From: Rhodothermia bacterium
Lineage (GTDB): Bacteria; Bacteroidota; Rhodothermia; Rhodothermales; UBA2364
Reading direction: 5' to 3'
Assembly: GCA_017303715.1 (NCBI GenBank)
Contig: JAFLBZ010000012.1
Location: 1-64,000, forward strand
Length of the DNA stretch: 64,000 nt
Positions 17,534 to 25,386 of the stretch are shown here, piece after piece (the stretch's first letter is position 1; every line of letters starts with the position of its first letter). A program made the translations under genes and the position numbers. The notes under the pieces were generated by a model. It ran no database searches. It was not told the DNA's origin and saw only the letters and a list, made by a program, of their open reading frames with translations.

Positions 17534-17916
17534 GAACGGGACTGCGGCACAAGACAACGTTACCGCCCTCAAATATTTTTAACTCCCCCTCTTTAGAGTA
17601 AATCTAAGAGGCGTGACTGGACTAACTTTTTTGCTCAGCATGGAGAAGTTGTTTGCTTGATCCGCATAAAATTTATGTGAGCCTGAATTTATATTAGTTC
17701 TGACAATCAAGTGTTTTAATAACAAAAACTTAAGATATGTAGCGTCTGTTAGCCCAAGGAGGATCATGAAGAAAGTAGTGGTTAAAATAAAAATCAACCT
17801 TGGTCGTTGTTCATGTCCCCTTTCCTTCGTATGTTGAAAGCATAAATAGCCGTAAAATTCCGCCTTTAATCTCCCGTGCAGATTTCCATTCCTTTTCAAC
17901 CTCGACCTATACCAAA
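17534..17916. other. Intergenic region before the GHL10 lipoprotein gene
   Basis: An imperfect stem CCTCTTTAGA/TCTAAGAGG sits at 17588-17611 without a U-run. A 23-codon frame with an AAGGAGG box lies at 17766-17837 (separate entry). Nothing else is supported. An in-frame ATG at 17800 would add 39 residues in front of the lipoprotein signal and is rejected. Confidence 0.45.
17766..17837 (+). CDS. Possible 23-residue leader peptide with Shine-Dalgarno box
   Basis: ATG at 17766 is preceded by AAGGAGG (17756-17762) and opens MKKVVVKIKINLGRCSC, ending after 23 codons at a TGA. Strong Shine-Dalgarno sequences are rare at starts in this window, which is why it is listed. However, the spacing of three bases is shorter than ideal and the peptide matches nothing I know. 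It may be chance. It lies 79 bases before the hydrolase gene. Confidence 0.2.
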   Translation: MKKVVVKIKINLGRCSCPLSFVC

Positions 17917-19446
17917 ATGAATGTTCGGTCTAAGTTTTTCTTAGGTTTATTTGCCATGCTCGTGTTTTCTGCTTGTAGAACACCCAAAATACCCCATTAT
18001 GCGCTTCCCGTTCCGGCACCAGAGCGGGAGTTCAGAGCCGCTTGGATTGCAACTGTGGATAATATTGACTGGCCTTCTAAGCGTGGTTTGCCTGTGGATC
18101 AACAGAAATCAGAATTGGTGGCGCTTTTGGATCGAGCACAGGCGCTCAATATGAATGCCATCATTTTTCAGGTGCGTCCTTCCGCAGATGCTTTGTATGA
18201 TTCTCCGTTAGAACCTTGGTCTGAGTACTTGACGGGTCAGCAAGGGAAAGCACCGGAGCCTTATTACGATCCATTGGCCTTTGTGATTGAAGAGGCACAC
18301 AAACGGGGGTTGGAACTTCACGCATGGTTTAACCCGTATCGTGCATGGCATCCGGCAGCCAAAGGGACACCGGCTCCGGATCATATCTCACAAATGCACC
18401 CCGAATGGGTGCGGACATATGGCGTCTATAAATGGATGGATCCGGGAAGCCCAGAAGCAGCGGCTTTTTCTAAAAATGTGATGATGGATGTGGTGAAGCG
18501 TTACGATGTGGATGGAATACATATGGACGATTATTTTTATCCATATCCAATTTCTGAAAATGGTCGTGAGGTGGATTTTCCCGACGCCGAAACCTTTGCA
18601 AACTATGGCAATGGTCTTTCTAAGGCCGATTGGCGGAGGCAAAATGTGAACCACTTTGTCGAGACGCTGTATCGTGAGATTAAGAAGGAAAAACCTTGGG
18701 TGAAATTGGGCATCAGTCCCTTTGGGATTTGGCGGCCCGGTTTTCCTCCACAAATCAAGGGCTTTGACCAATACGACAAACTTTATGCAGATGCCAAGCT
18801 ATGGCTGAATAAAGGTTGGTTAGATTATTTTACGCCGCAACTCTATTGGCCGATTGATAAAGTGGAACAAAGTTACCCGACCTTGTTGAAGTGGTGGATC
18901 AGTGAAAATACCCAAAACCGTCATATCTGGCCGGGAAACTATACCAGTAAGGTGATAGACCCCGATCCTACAAAGCGCTGGGACCCCGTTGAATTGGTCA
19001 ATCAAGTTCGGATGACACAAGACTTGCCCGGAACGGATGGTAACGTTCATTTCAGCATGAAATCTCTGATGGCCTCGAACAGCGTTTTGGGTGATCGGCT
19101 TCGTCAGGAGGTGTATCGGTACAAAACGTTGGTTCCGGCTTCCCCTTGGCTCGGAGAAGCACCAAAAGAAAAGCCAGCCGTTAAAATCCGAAAGCAAAAA
19201 AAACAACGTCTTGTAGAGTTGGGGTTCGAGTTGTCAGAAAATAGTGCCGCCTCTACAATGCCTTTACACTGGATTATTCGGACGCTCTATGGAAATCGTT
19301 GGGAAATGGAATTGGTTTCAGGTAGCGAAACCGTGTACGCACTGAAGGCGATGCATGGTTTGCAAAAGCCGGATTGGGTGGTGGTTTCGGCATTGAGCCG
19401 CACGGGGGTAGAGGGGCCACAAACCGCCAAAAGGATCAAGAAATAG
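17917..19446 (+). CDS. GHL10-family glycoside hydrolase lipoprotein (DUF187/YngK-like)
   Basis: The protein has 509 residues. A lipoprotein signal ends VFSAC. The catalytic barrel starts with the family signature EFRAAWIATVDNIDWPSK, then MNAIIFQVRPSADALY and LELHAWFNPYR, all typical of glycosyl hydrolase-like 10 (PF02638). An acidic cluster VDGIHMDDYFYPYP probably carries catalytic residues. The C-terminal 90 residues are basic then beta-rich (Fn3-like). GHL families include the hydrolase half of PgaB, which cleaves deacetylated polymer, so this lipoprotein may be the trimming hydrolase of the locus. The start is the ATG directly before the signal peptide. Its last 11 bases overlap the convergent tilS gene. 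Confidence 0.85.
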   Translation: MNVRSKFFLGLFAMLVFSACRTPKIPHYALPVPAPEREFRAAWIATVDNIDWPSKRGLPVDQQKSELVALLDRAQALNMNAIIFQVRPSADALYDSPLEPWSEYLTGQQGKAPEPYYDPLAFVIEEAHKRGLELHAWFNPYRAWHPAAKGTPAPDHISQMHPEWVRTYGVYKWMDPGSPEAAAFSKNVMMDVVKRYDVDGIHMDDYFYPYPISENGREVDFPDAETFANYGNGLSKADWRRQNVNHFVETLYREIKKEKPWVKLGISPFGIWRPGFPPQIKGFDQYDKLYADAKLWLNKGWLDYFTPQLYWPIDKVEQSYPTLLKWWISENTQNRHIWPGNYTSKVIDPDPTKRWDPVELVNQVRMTQDLPGTDGNVHFSMKSLMASNSVLGDRLRQEVYRYKTLVPASPWLGEAPKEKPAVKIRKQKKQRLVELGFELSENSAASTMPLHWIIRTLYGNRWEMELVSGSETVYALKAMHGLQKPDWVVVSALSRTGVEGPQTAKRIKK

Positions 19447-20824
19447 GGGCTGTTTTTACCCAACGTAACCGCATGATGCGGTTGGACTTTGGGGTAATCC
19501 GTGCCGCTTCGGATGGGCGATGACCCAAGATGGCCCAGATGGTATCTCCGGCCAGTAGAACAGGAATATTGGTTCGGTGTGTAGCAGGGACTTTGGCGTC
19601 CGTCAAGAAATCACTAACTTTTTTGTGGTGACCTTGCATCCCGAAAGGCTGAAATTGGTCGCCGATTGTCCATGCACGTATGTGGAATGGCGTCTCTTCT
19701 GGCGGGGCTGCCCAGACTTCGCAATCTGTTTCGAGGCTTTTTAGGCAATGTTCTGGGTCTTCGGTGGAATGTAGTTCCAGTTCAAAAATTCCCCATGGCG
19801 TTTGGCAAGGGACGTCCGGTGTTAACACAAAAATATCAGAGGTTTGGAGCGTAAGCGTTAAAAAAACAAGTGATTTTCGGTCTCGCCAAATAGCGCCAGA
19901 AGGTAAGGTAAGTCTTGTGCCTGTTTGTGAATATGTGAGACGGTCTATTCTGCCGAGGAAGTCACGGCTTTGCGGGAAGTCGGGCAACCATTTTTTGAGA
20001 GCTTCTAAGTACAAACGTTTGCGCCAAACAATCGGTAATTTGCTCAGTTCGGTCAGGGATAGCGCCCTTTCCTGCGTATTTATCTTTGCAAAGAGGGCCT
20101 TTAGCTTAGGGTGAAAATCGTGGTCTAAGTACGTTCTGAGGTCTTCACCCATGGCGACCAAATGGTCTATTGCCGTGTCACCAAAGTCCTTTTGGATGAT
20201 GCGCATAAGCCGCTGTCGTACCAAATTTCGGCGGTATTTCGTTTGGTGATTGGAGGTGTCTTCGCGCCAAAAGAGGTTGTTTTCACGGGCATACCGGATT
20301 AATTCTTGCTTACGATAAGACAATAAAGGTCTGATAATTTGATATTCAGAGCCGTTGGACAAGGGTCTTACAGCAGGTATTCCGGCAAGTCCCTCAATAC
20401 TCGTTCCCCGTAAAAGATTCAAGAGGATGGTTTCGGCTTGGTCGTCTGCATGGTGTGCTGTCGCAATAAAACCAATCCCTTCCGCTTGGGCAATACGGGC
20501 AAACGCCATGTACCGCAAATTTCGTGCAAATGCCTGTACAGACAGTTCTTTAGGACGGAGTTTTTCTGTTTCAAAAATTTCGATATAACACGGAATCTTC
20601 AGTTGTTGGCAAAACTGTTCTACAAAATGAGCATCTGCTTCCGAGTCATCACCCCGTAACCGATAGTTGATGTGAACGGCTGTTACCTTATAGCCGAGCA
20701 TAGTCATCGCATGGGCCAAAACTACCGAGTCTAAGCCGCCACTGAGTGCCACCAAGACTTCTTGCGGAGGATGGCCAATGGGTAAGGCGGCCATTCGCTC
20801 TCGAAATTCGGGCAATGTAGGCAT
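19436..20824 (-). CDS. tilS: tRNA(Ile)-lysidine synthetase
   Basis: This 462-residue cytoplasmic enzyme attaches lysine to C34 of the CAU-anticodon tRNA-Ile in an ATP-dependent reaction, changing decoding from AUG to AUA. The PP-loop SGGLDS is at residues 28-33. The N-type ATPase domain follows with ATAHHADDQAETILLNLLRG, a classic TilS stretch, and TKYRRNLVRQRLMR, the family signature. The C-terminal TilS domain is around 380-455 (IRAWTIGDQFQPFGMQGHHKKVSDFLTDAKVP, shown here only as the usual pattern of G, G, K and KVP). Length is normal. It lies six bases upstream of nothing on its own strand but follows folA by a six-base gap, so folA, thyA and tilS are probably one transcript. Confidence 0.95.
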   Translation of the reverse strand: MPTLPEFRERMAALPIGHPPQEVLVALSGGLDSVVLAHAMTMLGYKVTAVHINYRLRGDDSEADAHFVEQFCQQLKIPCYIEIFETEKLRPKELSVQAFARNLRYMAFARIAQAEGIGFIATAHHADDQAETILLNLLRGTSIEGLAGIPAVRPLSNGSEYQIIRPLLSYRKQELIRYARENNLFWREDTSNHQTKYRRNLVRQRLMRIIQKDFGDTAIDHLVAMGEDLRTYLDHDFHPKLKALFAKINTQERALSLTELSKLPIVWRKRLYLEALKKWLPDFPQSRDFLGRIDRLTYSQTGTRLTLPSGAIWRDRKSLVFLTLTLQTSDIFVLTPDVPCQTPWGIFELELHSTEDPEHCLKSLETDCEVWAAPPEETPFHIRAWTIGDQFQPFGMQGHHKKVSDFLTDAKVPATHRTNIPVLLAGDTIWAILGHRPSEAARITPKSNRIMRLRWVKTAPIS

Positions 20825-20830
20825 GGGGCT

Positions 20831-21388
20831 TTATTTATTTTTGACCAGAGAGGTCTCTTCAAGTTCTTCGTTTACAAGCTCGTGGTGCTTTTTTCGATAC
20901 GTTGCAAAAGTAAATCCATCGTGCTTTTCTTCTGCCTCTAATACAAACATTGTTCCGATTAGATGCCGGTATTCTGGAAAAAACACATTTGCGGTAGGGG
21001 ATTGATGGACATGCGTAATCTCCAGACGGTCGCATTGGGTGAGCAATGCTGTATAAATGCTGCTTCCGCCGGAGACAAATACGATGTCGTGTTCTTGACA
21101 AGCTGAAATTGCGGCTTCCGTGCTTGGGAAGACGTGTACATCCTCGAAATCGTAGGGCAGTTCGGGTAGGTGGGAAACAACAAGATGTCGCCGATTGCCC
21201 AAGGGCTTGCCAAACTGATGTACCAACGAATCGAAGGTGAGGCGTCCCATCAAAAGCGGGTGTCCAGAGGTCATTTGTTTAAAACGCCGCAAGTCTGCCG
21301 GAATATGCCAAGGCAAATCCAAGTCTCGGCCAATGGCCAGATTGTCTGCTACGGCGGCAATTAATACCAATTCTGGGCGTTTCTTCAT
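20831..21388 (-). CDS. folA: Dihydrofolate reductase
   Basis: This 185-residue enzyme reduces dihydrofolate to tetrahydrofolate with NADPH. Recognised by VLIAAVADNLAIGRDLDLPWHIPADL at the N-terminus, with the substrate-binding acidic residue in that stretch, by GHPLLMGRLTFDSL, by RRHLVVSH, and by VFVSGGSSIY, the NADPH-binding GG motif. It overlaps thyA by four bases (ATGA), showing translational coupling. The C-terminal tail (after about residue 160) is basic and slightly longer than in the short bacterial enzymes. Product of thyA is the substrate here, so the pair closes the thymidylate cycle. Confidence 0.95.
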   Translation of the reverse strand: MKKRPELVLIAAVADNLAIGRDLDLPWHIPADLRRFKQMTSGHPLLMGRLTFDSLVHQFGKPLGNRRHLVVSHLPELPYDFEDVHVFPSTEAAISACQEHDIVFVSGGSSIYTALLTQCDRLEITHVHQSPTANVFFPEYRHLIGTMFVLEAEEKHDGFTFATYRKKHHELVNEELEETSLVKNK

Positions 21389-22260
21389 ACCGCCACCTCG
21401 AATTTAAGATACGGGTGGTGATCGTACCCGATCAATTTGAAATCCTCAAAAACCAAATCATTTAAAGGCTTAGTGGCGATTTCCAATGTCGGTAACCGCT
21501 TTGGCTTCCGTTTAAGTTGTTCTTTCAGGCCGTCAATGTGGTTCACATAAACATGGGCATCAACCAAGGTGTGAACAAACTCCCCAATTTGTAAGCCTAC
21601 CTCCTGCGCAATGGCTTGCGTGAGCAGTGCATAACATGCCAGATTAAATGGCACACCCAATGCAATATCTGCACTTCGTTGTGTAAGGTGGCAATTTAAT
21701 GTCATAGGATTGCCGTGTTCATCTGGCTGAACATTCAGTACCCATGTAAAATGGCAAGGCGGCAATTTACTGACCGTCGCGTTCGCCGGATGCCAAGCTG
21801 AAACCACTAAGCGGCGGGAGAACGGATTCCGTTTTAATTCGTTTATCACGAACCCAATTTGATCGAATGAGAACGACCCATCGGCCTCTTTTTTTGTATG
21901 TGGGTTTTGATCGGTTGCCCAAGCCTCAACACCTAACGCTTCAGCCATTGCCGGAATCGGAAAGCGTCGCCAAAAACGCCCATAAGCAGTTTCCAAGTTA
22001 CCGTCCGCATCCGCCCAGTCATTCCAAATCTTGGTGTATTGGCGCAAATCTCGGATATGGTCATCGCCAGACAGATACCACAAGGTTTCCCGCAACATGG
22101 CATCAAAAAACACTTTCTTGGTGGTGAGTAGCGGGTAGCCGTCGGCAAGGTCAACGCGGTAATTTTGCGCAAAACATGAAAGGGTGTCTATGCCCGTTCT
22201 GTTTGGCTTGCGTTTACCGTTGGTCAAGACGGTTTCTATGAGGTCTAAGTATGCTTGCAC
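21385..22260 (-). CDS. thyA: Thymidylate synthase
   Basis: This 291-residue enzyme converts dUMP and methylenetetrahydrofolate to dTMP and dihydrofolate. The N-terminal KRKPNRTGIDTLS contains the phosphate-binding Arg. The catalytic Cys is in LPPCHF. RSADIALGVPFNLACYALLT and DAHVYVNHIDGLKEQL are the usual dUMP-binding and C-terminal motifs. The protein ends PYLKFEVAV, matching the conserved C-terminus. Length is normal for ThyA. It is the first gene of a minus-strand group with folA and tilS. Confidence 0.97.
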   Translation of the reverse strand: MQAYLDLIETVLTNGKRKPNRTGIDTLSCFAQNYRVDLADGYPLLTTKKVFFDAMLRETLWYLSGDDHIRDLRQYTKIWNDWADADGNLETAYGRFWRRFPIPAMAEALGVEAWATDQNPHTKKEADGSFSFDQIGFVINELKRNPFSRRLVVSAWHPANATVSKLPPCHFTWVLNVQPDEHGNPMTLNCHLTQRSADIALGVPFNLACYALLTQAIAQEVGLQIGEFVHTLVDAHVYVNHIDGLKEQLKRKPKRLPTLEIATKPLNDLVFEDFKLIGYDHHPYLKFEVAV

Positions 22261-22396
22261 AGTAGTGGATATGGGTTTCGGAATCTTCGCCTGTTTAGAT
22301 GCTACGGCGTTCGTAAGGTTGGAAGATAGTGTTTGAGGGAGAGAGGGTCGTTAATTTTACCCACTTTTTTACTCGGAGCATTGATAATAAAACAGA

Positions 22397-22423
22397 AAGC
22401 CAAATCTAAAACAGATTTGGCTT
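22397..22423 (-). terminator. Intrinsic terminator after the rhodanese lipoprotein gene
   Basis: AAGCCAAATCT (22397-22407) pairs perfectly with AGATTTGGCTT (22413-22423). Read on the minus strand, the stem is followed by TCTGTTTTATT, a U-rich tail. It lies 31 bases beyond the rhodanese stop. Confidence 0.8.
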
Positions 22424-22453
22424 GTTAACCAGCGGAAGGAGTCATTTTTAGGA

Positions 22454-22849
22454 TTATTCAATCGGCATTCCAGCACTTCCCCAAGCCTGAATACCGCCAC
22501 TAAGGTTGGTAACGGATTTAAAACCCATGCTACTCATTACTTCTGCGGCGCGTGCGCTCCGGCTTCCTACCGCACAATAGAGTAAAACCGGTTTTTCTTT
22601 GTCCAGCAGTTGTACCCGATTTTCGAAGCCCGGCGCCATAATGTCTATGTTACGCGCTTTGGCCAAGTGTCCCATACCAAATTCTTGTGCCGTCCGGACG
22701 TCCACAACTTGCGCATCGGGTTGTTTTACCGCTTCCGCAAAGGCTACAACGTCGGCCTCGGTAATGCCTCCAGCAGTTGTCCCTGTCGTTTGGGATGGCT
22801 TGTTACAAGCTGCCACAAAGAGAAGTATAAATAAAAGAAATAAACGCAT
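22454..22849 (-). CDS. Rhodanese-domain lipoprotein
   Basis: The 131-residue protein has a lipoprotein signal (LFILLFVAAC, Cys about 15), so it acts outside the cytoplasm. One rhodanese domain follows: QVVDVRTAQEFGMGHLAKARNID, then the active-site loop YCAVGSRSARAA with catalytic Cys, then VTNLSGGIQAWGSAGMPIE. It likely transfers or carries sulfane sulfur. The start is the ATG in front of the signal peptide at 22849; an upstream frame start at 22930 would place 27 unrelated residues first. It follows the CstB-like gene on the same strand and probably belongs to the same sulfur module. Confidence 0.88.
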   Translation of the reverse strand: MRLFLLFILLFVAACNKPSQTTGTTAGGITEADVVAFAEAVKQPDAQVVDVRTAQEFGMGHLAKARNIDIMAPGFENRVQLLDKEKPVLLYCAVGSRSARAAEVMSSMGFKSVTNLSGGIQAWGSAGMPIE

Positions 22850-22879
22850 TTTGTTATTTTTTGCTCTTATAAGAATAGT

Positions 22880-22916
22880 GCCCACTTCGTTGTCATAGAA
22901 CAAAGCCGAAGTGGGC
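22880..22916 (-). terminator. Perfect 10-bp inverted repeat between the two sulfur genes
   Basis: GCCCACTTCG (22880-22889) pairs with CGAAGTGGGC (22907-22916), extended by partial AGAAT/ATTC flanks. It lies between the CstB-like stop (22946) and the rhodanese start (22849). There is no strong U-run on the minus strand, so it could be a weak terminator, an mRNA-stabilising hairpin or an operator. Confidence 0.45.
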
Positions 22917-22945
22917 ATTCCTGTTACCATTAATATAAATCAAAA

Positions 22946-24379
22946 TTAGGCGGCTACAGCCTCTTCGGCAAGCCTTAAGCCATTTTCTACGGCATCGTCA
23001 ATATAGACCACATCAAATCCACGTCGTTTAAGGTATGAAACGGCTGAAGCAGCACGTGCACCGGATTTGCAATGGACGGCAATGGTGCGGTTTTGTGGTA
23101 CTTCTGCGAGGCGAGGGATCAGGCGGGTATAAGCCAAGTTGTGTGCTTCCGGTAAGTGGCCTTCTTCAAACTCGGTTACGTTGCGCACATCCAAAATAAA
23201 GGCGTTCGTTTGGTCTAATACTTCCGGCAGTTTGTCGAACTTAATCCGCGTAATGTGCTCTGTTGGTTGGAGTTCATCCACATATTGCCCCCAGACTTCT
23301 GGTGTAACGTACCCGACGACCTCGTCAAGTCCTACCCGTACAAGATCCCGAACGGCTTCGTCCACATGGTTTTCGGCAATCAATAAAGCCATTTTTTGTC
23401 CAGCTTCGATCAATGAACCAGCCACGGTATTGAATGTTTTATTGAACGGTGCATAAATGGCTCCGGCTGCATGTGATGCTGCAAATGCGTCTCGGTCAAA
23501 TCTTGTATCCACCAATACATTGGCTTTATCCGCAAGGAATGCCTTTAAATCTGCTACGCTAAAGGCTTTGGGAACGGGCATTTGCCCTAAAATGTCCCAA
23601 CCCTCTTTATTCATTTTTTTCATCCGTGCAAAATACAAGGGCGGCTCAGGTTGGCCATCCAAGATAAAGTCCACAAATTCTTGCTCGGATTTGGCTGCAA
23701 AAGAGACGGAGGCATTGAAGCGTTTTTCATAACCAACCGTGGTGTCAGGGATTGCACCAAGGGCTTTCCCACAGGCCGATCCGGCTCCGTGCCCCGGCCA
23801 GAGTTTGATGTAGTCTGGCATATCAAAAAAGTCTTGTAAGGTGTTGTACAAAACCCGTGCGGAGCTATCCATTGCACCAACCACACCAGCAGCACTTTCA
23901 AGCAGGTCTGGCCGGCCTACATCTCCGACAAAAATATAGTCTCCGGTGGCCATGCCCATCGGCTCGGTTGCACCTCCGCCAATGTCTGTTACCAAGAAGC
24001 AAACATGCTCTGGCGTATGCCCTGGTGTTTTTACGACTTTGATCTCGATATTGCCCACCCTAAAAACATCACCGTCTTTTATGAAAACAGCGTCATAGTT
24101 ATTGTCTTTTGCCCACTCATACTTCCAGTTTACATCCCCTTCGTCCGATACATAAACTTTTATCCCTTGCGAAGCCAATTCGCGCATACCAGATGCAAAA
24201 TCGGCATGGATATGTGTTTCTGCGGCGGCTACCAACTTCAGCCCTTCGGCGGCGGCGGCTTTGTGATAGGTGTCCACATCACGTTCTGGGTCTATAATAA
24301 GCGCTTCGCCGGTGCGTTGGCACCCAATTAGGAAGGCATTTTGTGCCAACTTGGTGTCGGTGATCATCTTAAAGAACAT
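22946..24379 (-). CDS. CstB-like persulfide dioxygenase with two rhodanese domains
   Basis: The protein has 477 residues. Residues 1-250 form a metallo-beta-lactamase fold of the ETHE1/CstB type. The iron-binding motif is ETHIHADFASG, then TPGHTPEHVCF, then IFVGDVGRPDLL with the metal-bridging Asp. The first rhodanese-like domain (about 265-370) has no Cys in its loop and is probably non-catalytic. The second (about 375-470) has the loop HCKSGARAAS with active Cys. This MBL, pseudo-rhodanese, rhodanese order matches CstB, which oxidises persulfides to thiosulfate or sulfite with O2. A promoter and an operator-like palindrome lie upstream, and a GntR regulator gene lies 161 bases further up. 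Confidence 0.9.
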   Translation of the reverse strand: MFFKMITDTKLAQNAFLIGCQRTGEALIIDPERDVDTYHKAAAAEGLKLVAAAETHIHADFASGMRELASQGIKVYVSDEGDVNWKYEWAKDNNYDAVFIKDGDVFRVGNIEIKVVKTPGHTPEHVCFLVTDIGGGATEPMGMATGDYIFVGDVGRPDLLESAAGVVGAMDSSARVLYNTLQDFFDMPDYIKLWPGHGAGSACGKALGAIPDTTVGYEKRFNASVSFAAKSEQEFVDFILDGQPEPPLYFARMKKMNKEGWDILGQMPVPKAFSVADLKAFLADKANVLVDTRFDRDAFAASHAAGAIYAPFNKTFNTVAGSLIEAGQKMALLIAENHVDEAVRDLVRVGLDEVVGYVTPEVWGQYVDELQPTEHITRIKFDKLPEVLDQTNAFILDVRNVTEFEEGHLPEAHNLAYTRLIPRLAEVPQNRTIAVHCKSGARAASAVSYLKRRGFDVVYIDDAVENGLRLAEEAVAA

Positions 24380-24451
24380 GGTCGTTAAGGTTTAAATGGT
24401 TCGTATTTCATGGAAGGGGCAGTCGCAGAGTTTCGCTTCTTTGATCCGGCC

Positions 24452-24485
24452 TATTACAAATTGTAACAACTTGTAATAACAAGAT
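24452..24485 (-). promoter_or_regulatory. Operator-like palindrome in the CstB-like promoter
   Basis: On the minus strand the site reads CTTGTTATTACAAGTTGTTA followed by CAATTTGTAATAGG. It contains TTACAA-A-TTGTAA, a near-perfect palindrome, and an overlapping TTACAAGTTGT half. It overlaps the -7 box and the expected transcription start. A close copy lies upstream of the GntR gene at 25337-25361, matching at about 20 of 25 positions. Occupancy should block RNA polymerase, so repression by the neighbouring GntR protein is inferred. Confidence 0.6.
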
Positions 24486-24510
24486 ACATTAAGTAAAATC
24501 GTTTGTCAAA
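24479..24510 (-). promoter_or_regulatory. Bacteroidota-type promoter of the CstB-like gene
   Basis: On the minus strand TTTG (24510-24507), 20 bases, then TATCTTGT (24486-24479). This fits the known Bacteroidota consensus TTTG-N19-21-TAnnTTTG. The leader to the start codon would be about 95 bases. Confidence 0.65.
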
Positions 24511-24540
24511 CTTTTTTTGTGAAGGAACGACAAAGTAGGT

Positions 24541-25308
24541 TTATTGTTTGAACATTGGCTGAAATTCCTGCACAGCCAGCCCGCTGTGTACACGCTCTAA
24601 GAGCATACAATAGGCCACTTCTTGGTTGTTATAATACCGATCTTGTACATAAATAGGTTTGTCACCGTGCGTAAAAACGGTTCTACGGATGTAGAGCACG
24701 GGATTGCTTTCGGGAATGTTGAGGTGGCGGGCAACCGTGGGAGGTGTGAAAATGGCTTCAATCTGGTAACGTCCGGATACCACTTCTATACCATATTGTT
24801 CTTCCAAAATCTGGAAAAGGGTCTGTGTTTCGAGGGTTTTCTGATCCAAAAATTGGCCGTACATCAAAGGAAGCCAAGTGGTATCGCAGGCAATGGGGCG
24901 GTTATCCCCTAAGCGAATACGGTCTAAGCGAACCAAGTCGTTTGCCGGGTCTTGTTGGAGGGCTTGTGAGATTTCTAAAGCAGATTTCTCCCTCCCAAAG
25001 TGAAGCACGCGGCTGGAGGCGAGCATTCCGGCAGCGGCCATATCTTCCGCAAAATCGGTTACACGCATCAAAGGCTGTTTAACAGGGTTAGGGCGGACAA
25101 AGGAGCCTACGCCCTGACGCCGGAAGATGAGGGCCTCGGTCTCTAATGTTCGGAGTGCATGGCGAACCGTTACACGGCTTACATCAAACTTACGGCAGAT
25201 TTCGCTCTCGGAGGGGAGTTGCACGTTTGGGCCAAAGACACCGCTTTTAATCTGGTTTCGGAGCCAATCAGCCACTTGTTCGTGTCGGGCTTGGGGGAGT
25301 ACTTCCAT
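24541..25308 (-). CDS. GntR-family regulator, HutC/UTRA type
   Basis: The 255-residue protein has an N-terminal winged helix (residues 8-75), with LPSESEICRKFDVSRVTVRHAL as the recognition region and RRQGVGSFV as the wing. A UTRA ligand-binding domain covers 90-245 (VRLDRIRLGDNRPIACDTTW, ILEEQYGIEVVSGR, NPVLYIRRTVFT, PIYVQDRYYN). UTRA proteins bind small effectors and usually release DNA on binding. Operator-like sites lie both in front of this gene and in front of the CstB-like gene, suggesting autoregulation plus control of persulfide oxidation. Known persulfide switches are CsoR/ArsR-type, so a GntR in this role would be unusual; the ligand could equally be an unrelated metabolite. Confidence 0.9.
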   Translation of the reverse strand: MEVLPQARHEQVADWLRNQIKSGVFGPNVQLPSESEICRKFDVSRVTVRHALRTLETEALIFRRQGVGSFVRPNPVKQPLMRVTDFAEDMAAAGMLASSRVLHFGREKSALEISQALQQDPANDLVRLDRIRLGDNRPIACDTTWLPLMYGQFLDQKTLETQTLFQILEEQYGIEVVSGRYQIEAIFTPPTVARHLNIPESNPVLYIRRTVFTHGDKPIYVQDRYYNNQEVAYCMLLERVHSGLAVQEFQPMFKQ

Positions 25309-25336
25309 TTTAGTGTGGGTAGGATATATTAAAAGC

Positions 25337-25361
25337 CTTGTTATTACACGTTAGTACGATG
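25337..25361. promoter_or_regulatory. Second operator-like site, upstream of the GntR gene
   Basis: On the plus strand the site begins CTTGTTATTACA, then C, GTT, two bases, TAC, one base, AT. Aligned to the minus-strand site at 24485-24461, it differs at about five of 25 positions, none in the first twelve. It lies about 30 bases before the GntR start codon. Confidence 0.55.
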
Positions 25362-25386
25362 GTGGTTTGGAAGGGTTCCCACTTTG

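Noticed and set aside
17579-17899. 106-codon minus-strand frame in the leader of the GHL10 gene
   Set aside because: It has a short hydrophobic run but no convincing start context or family, and it would overlap the expected promoter.
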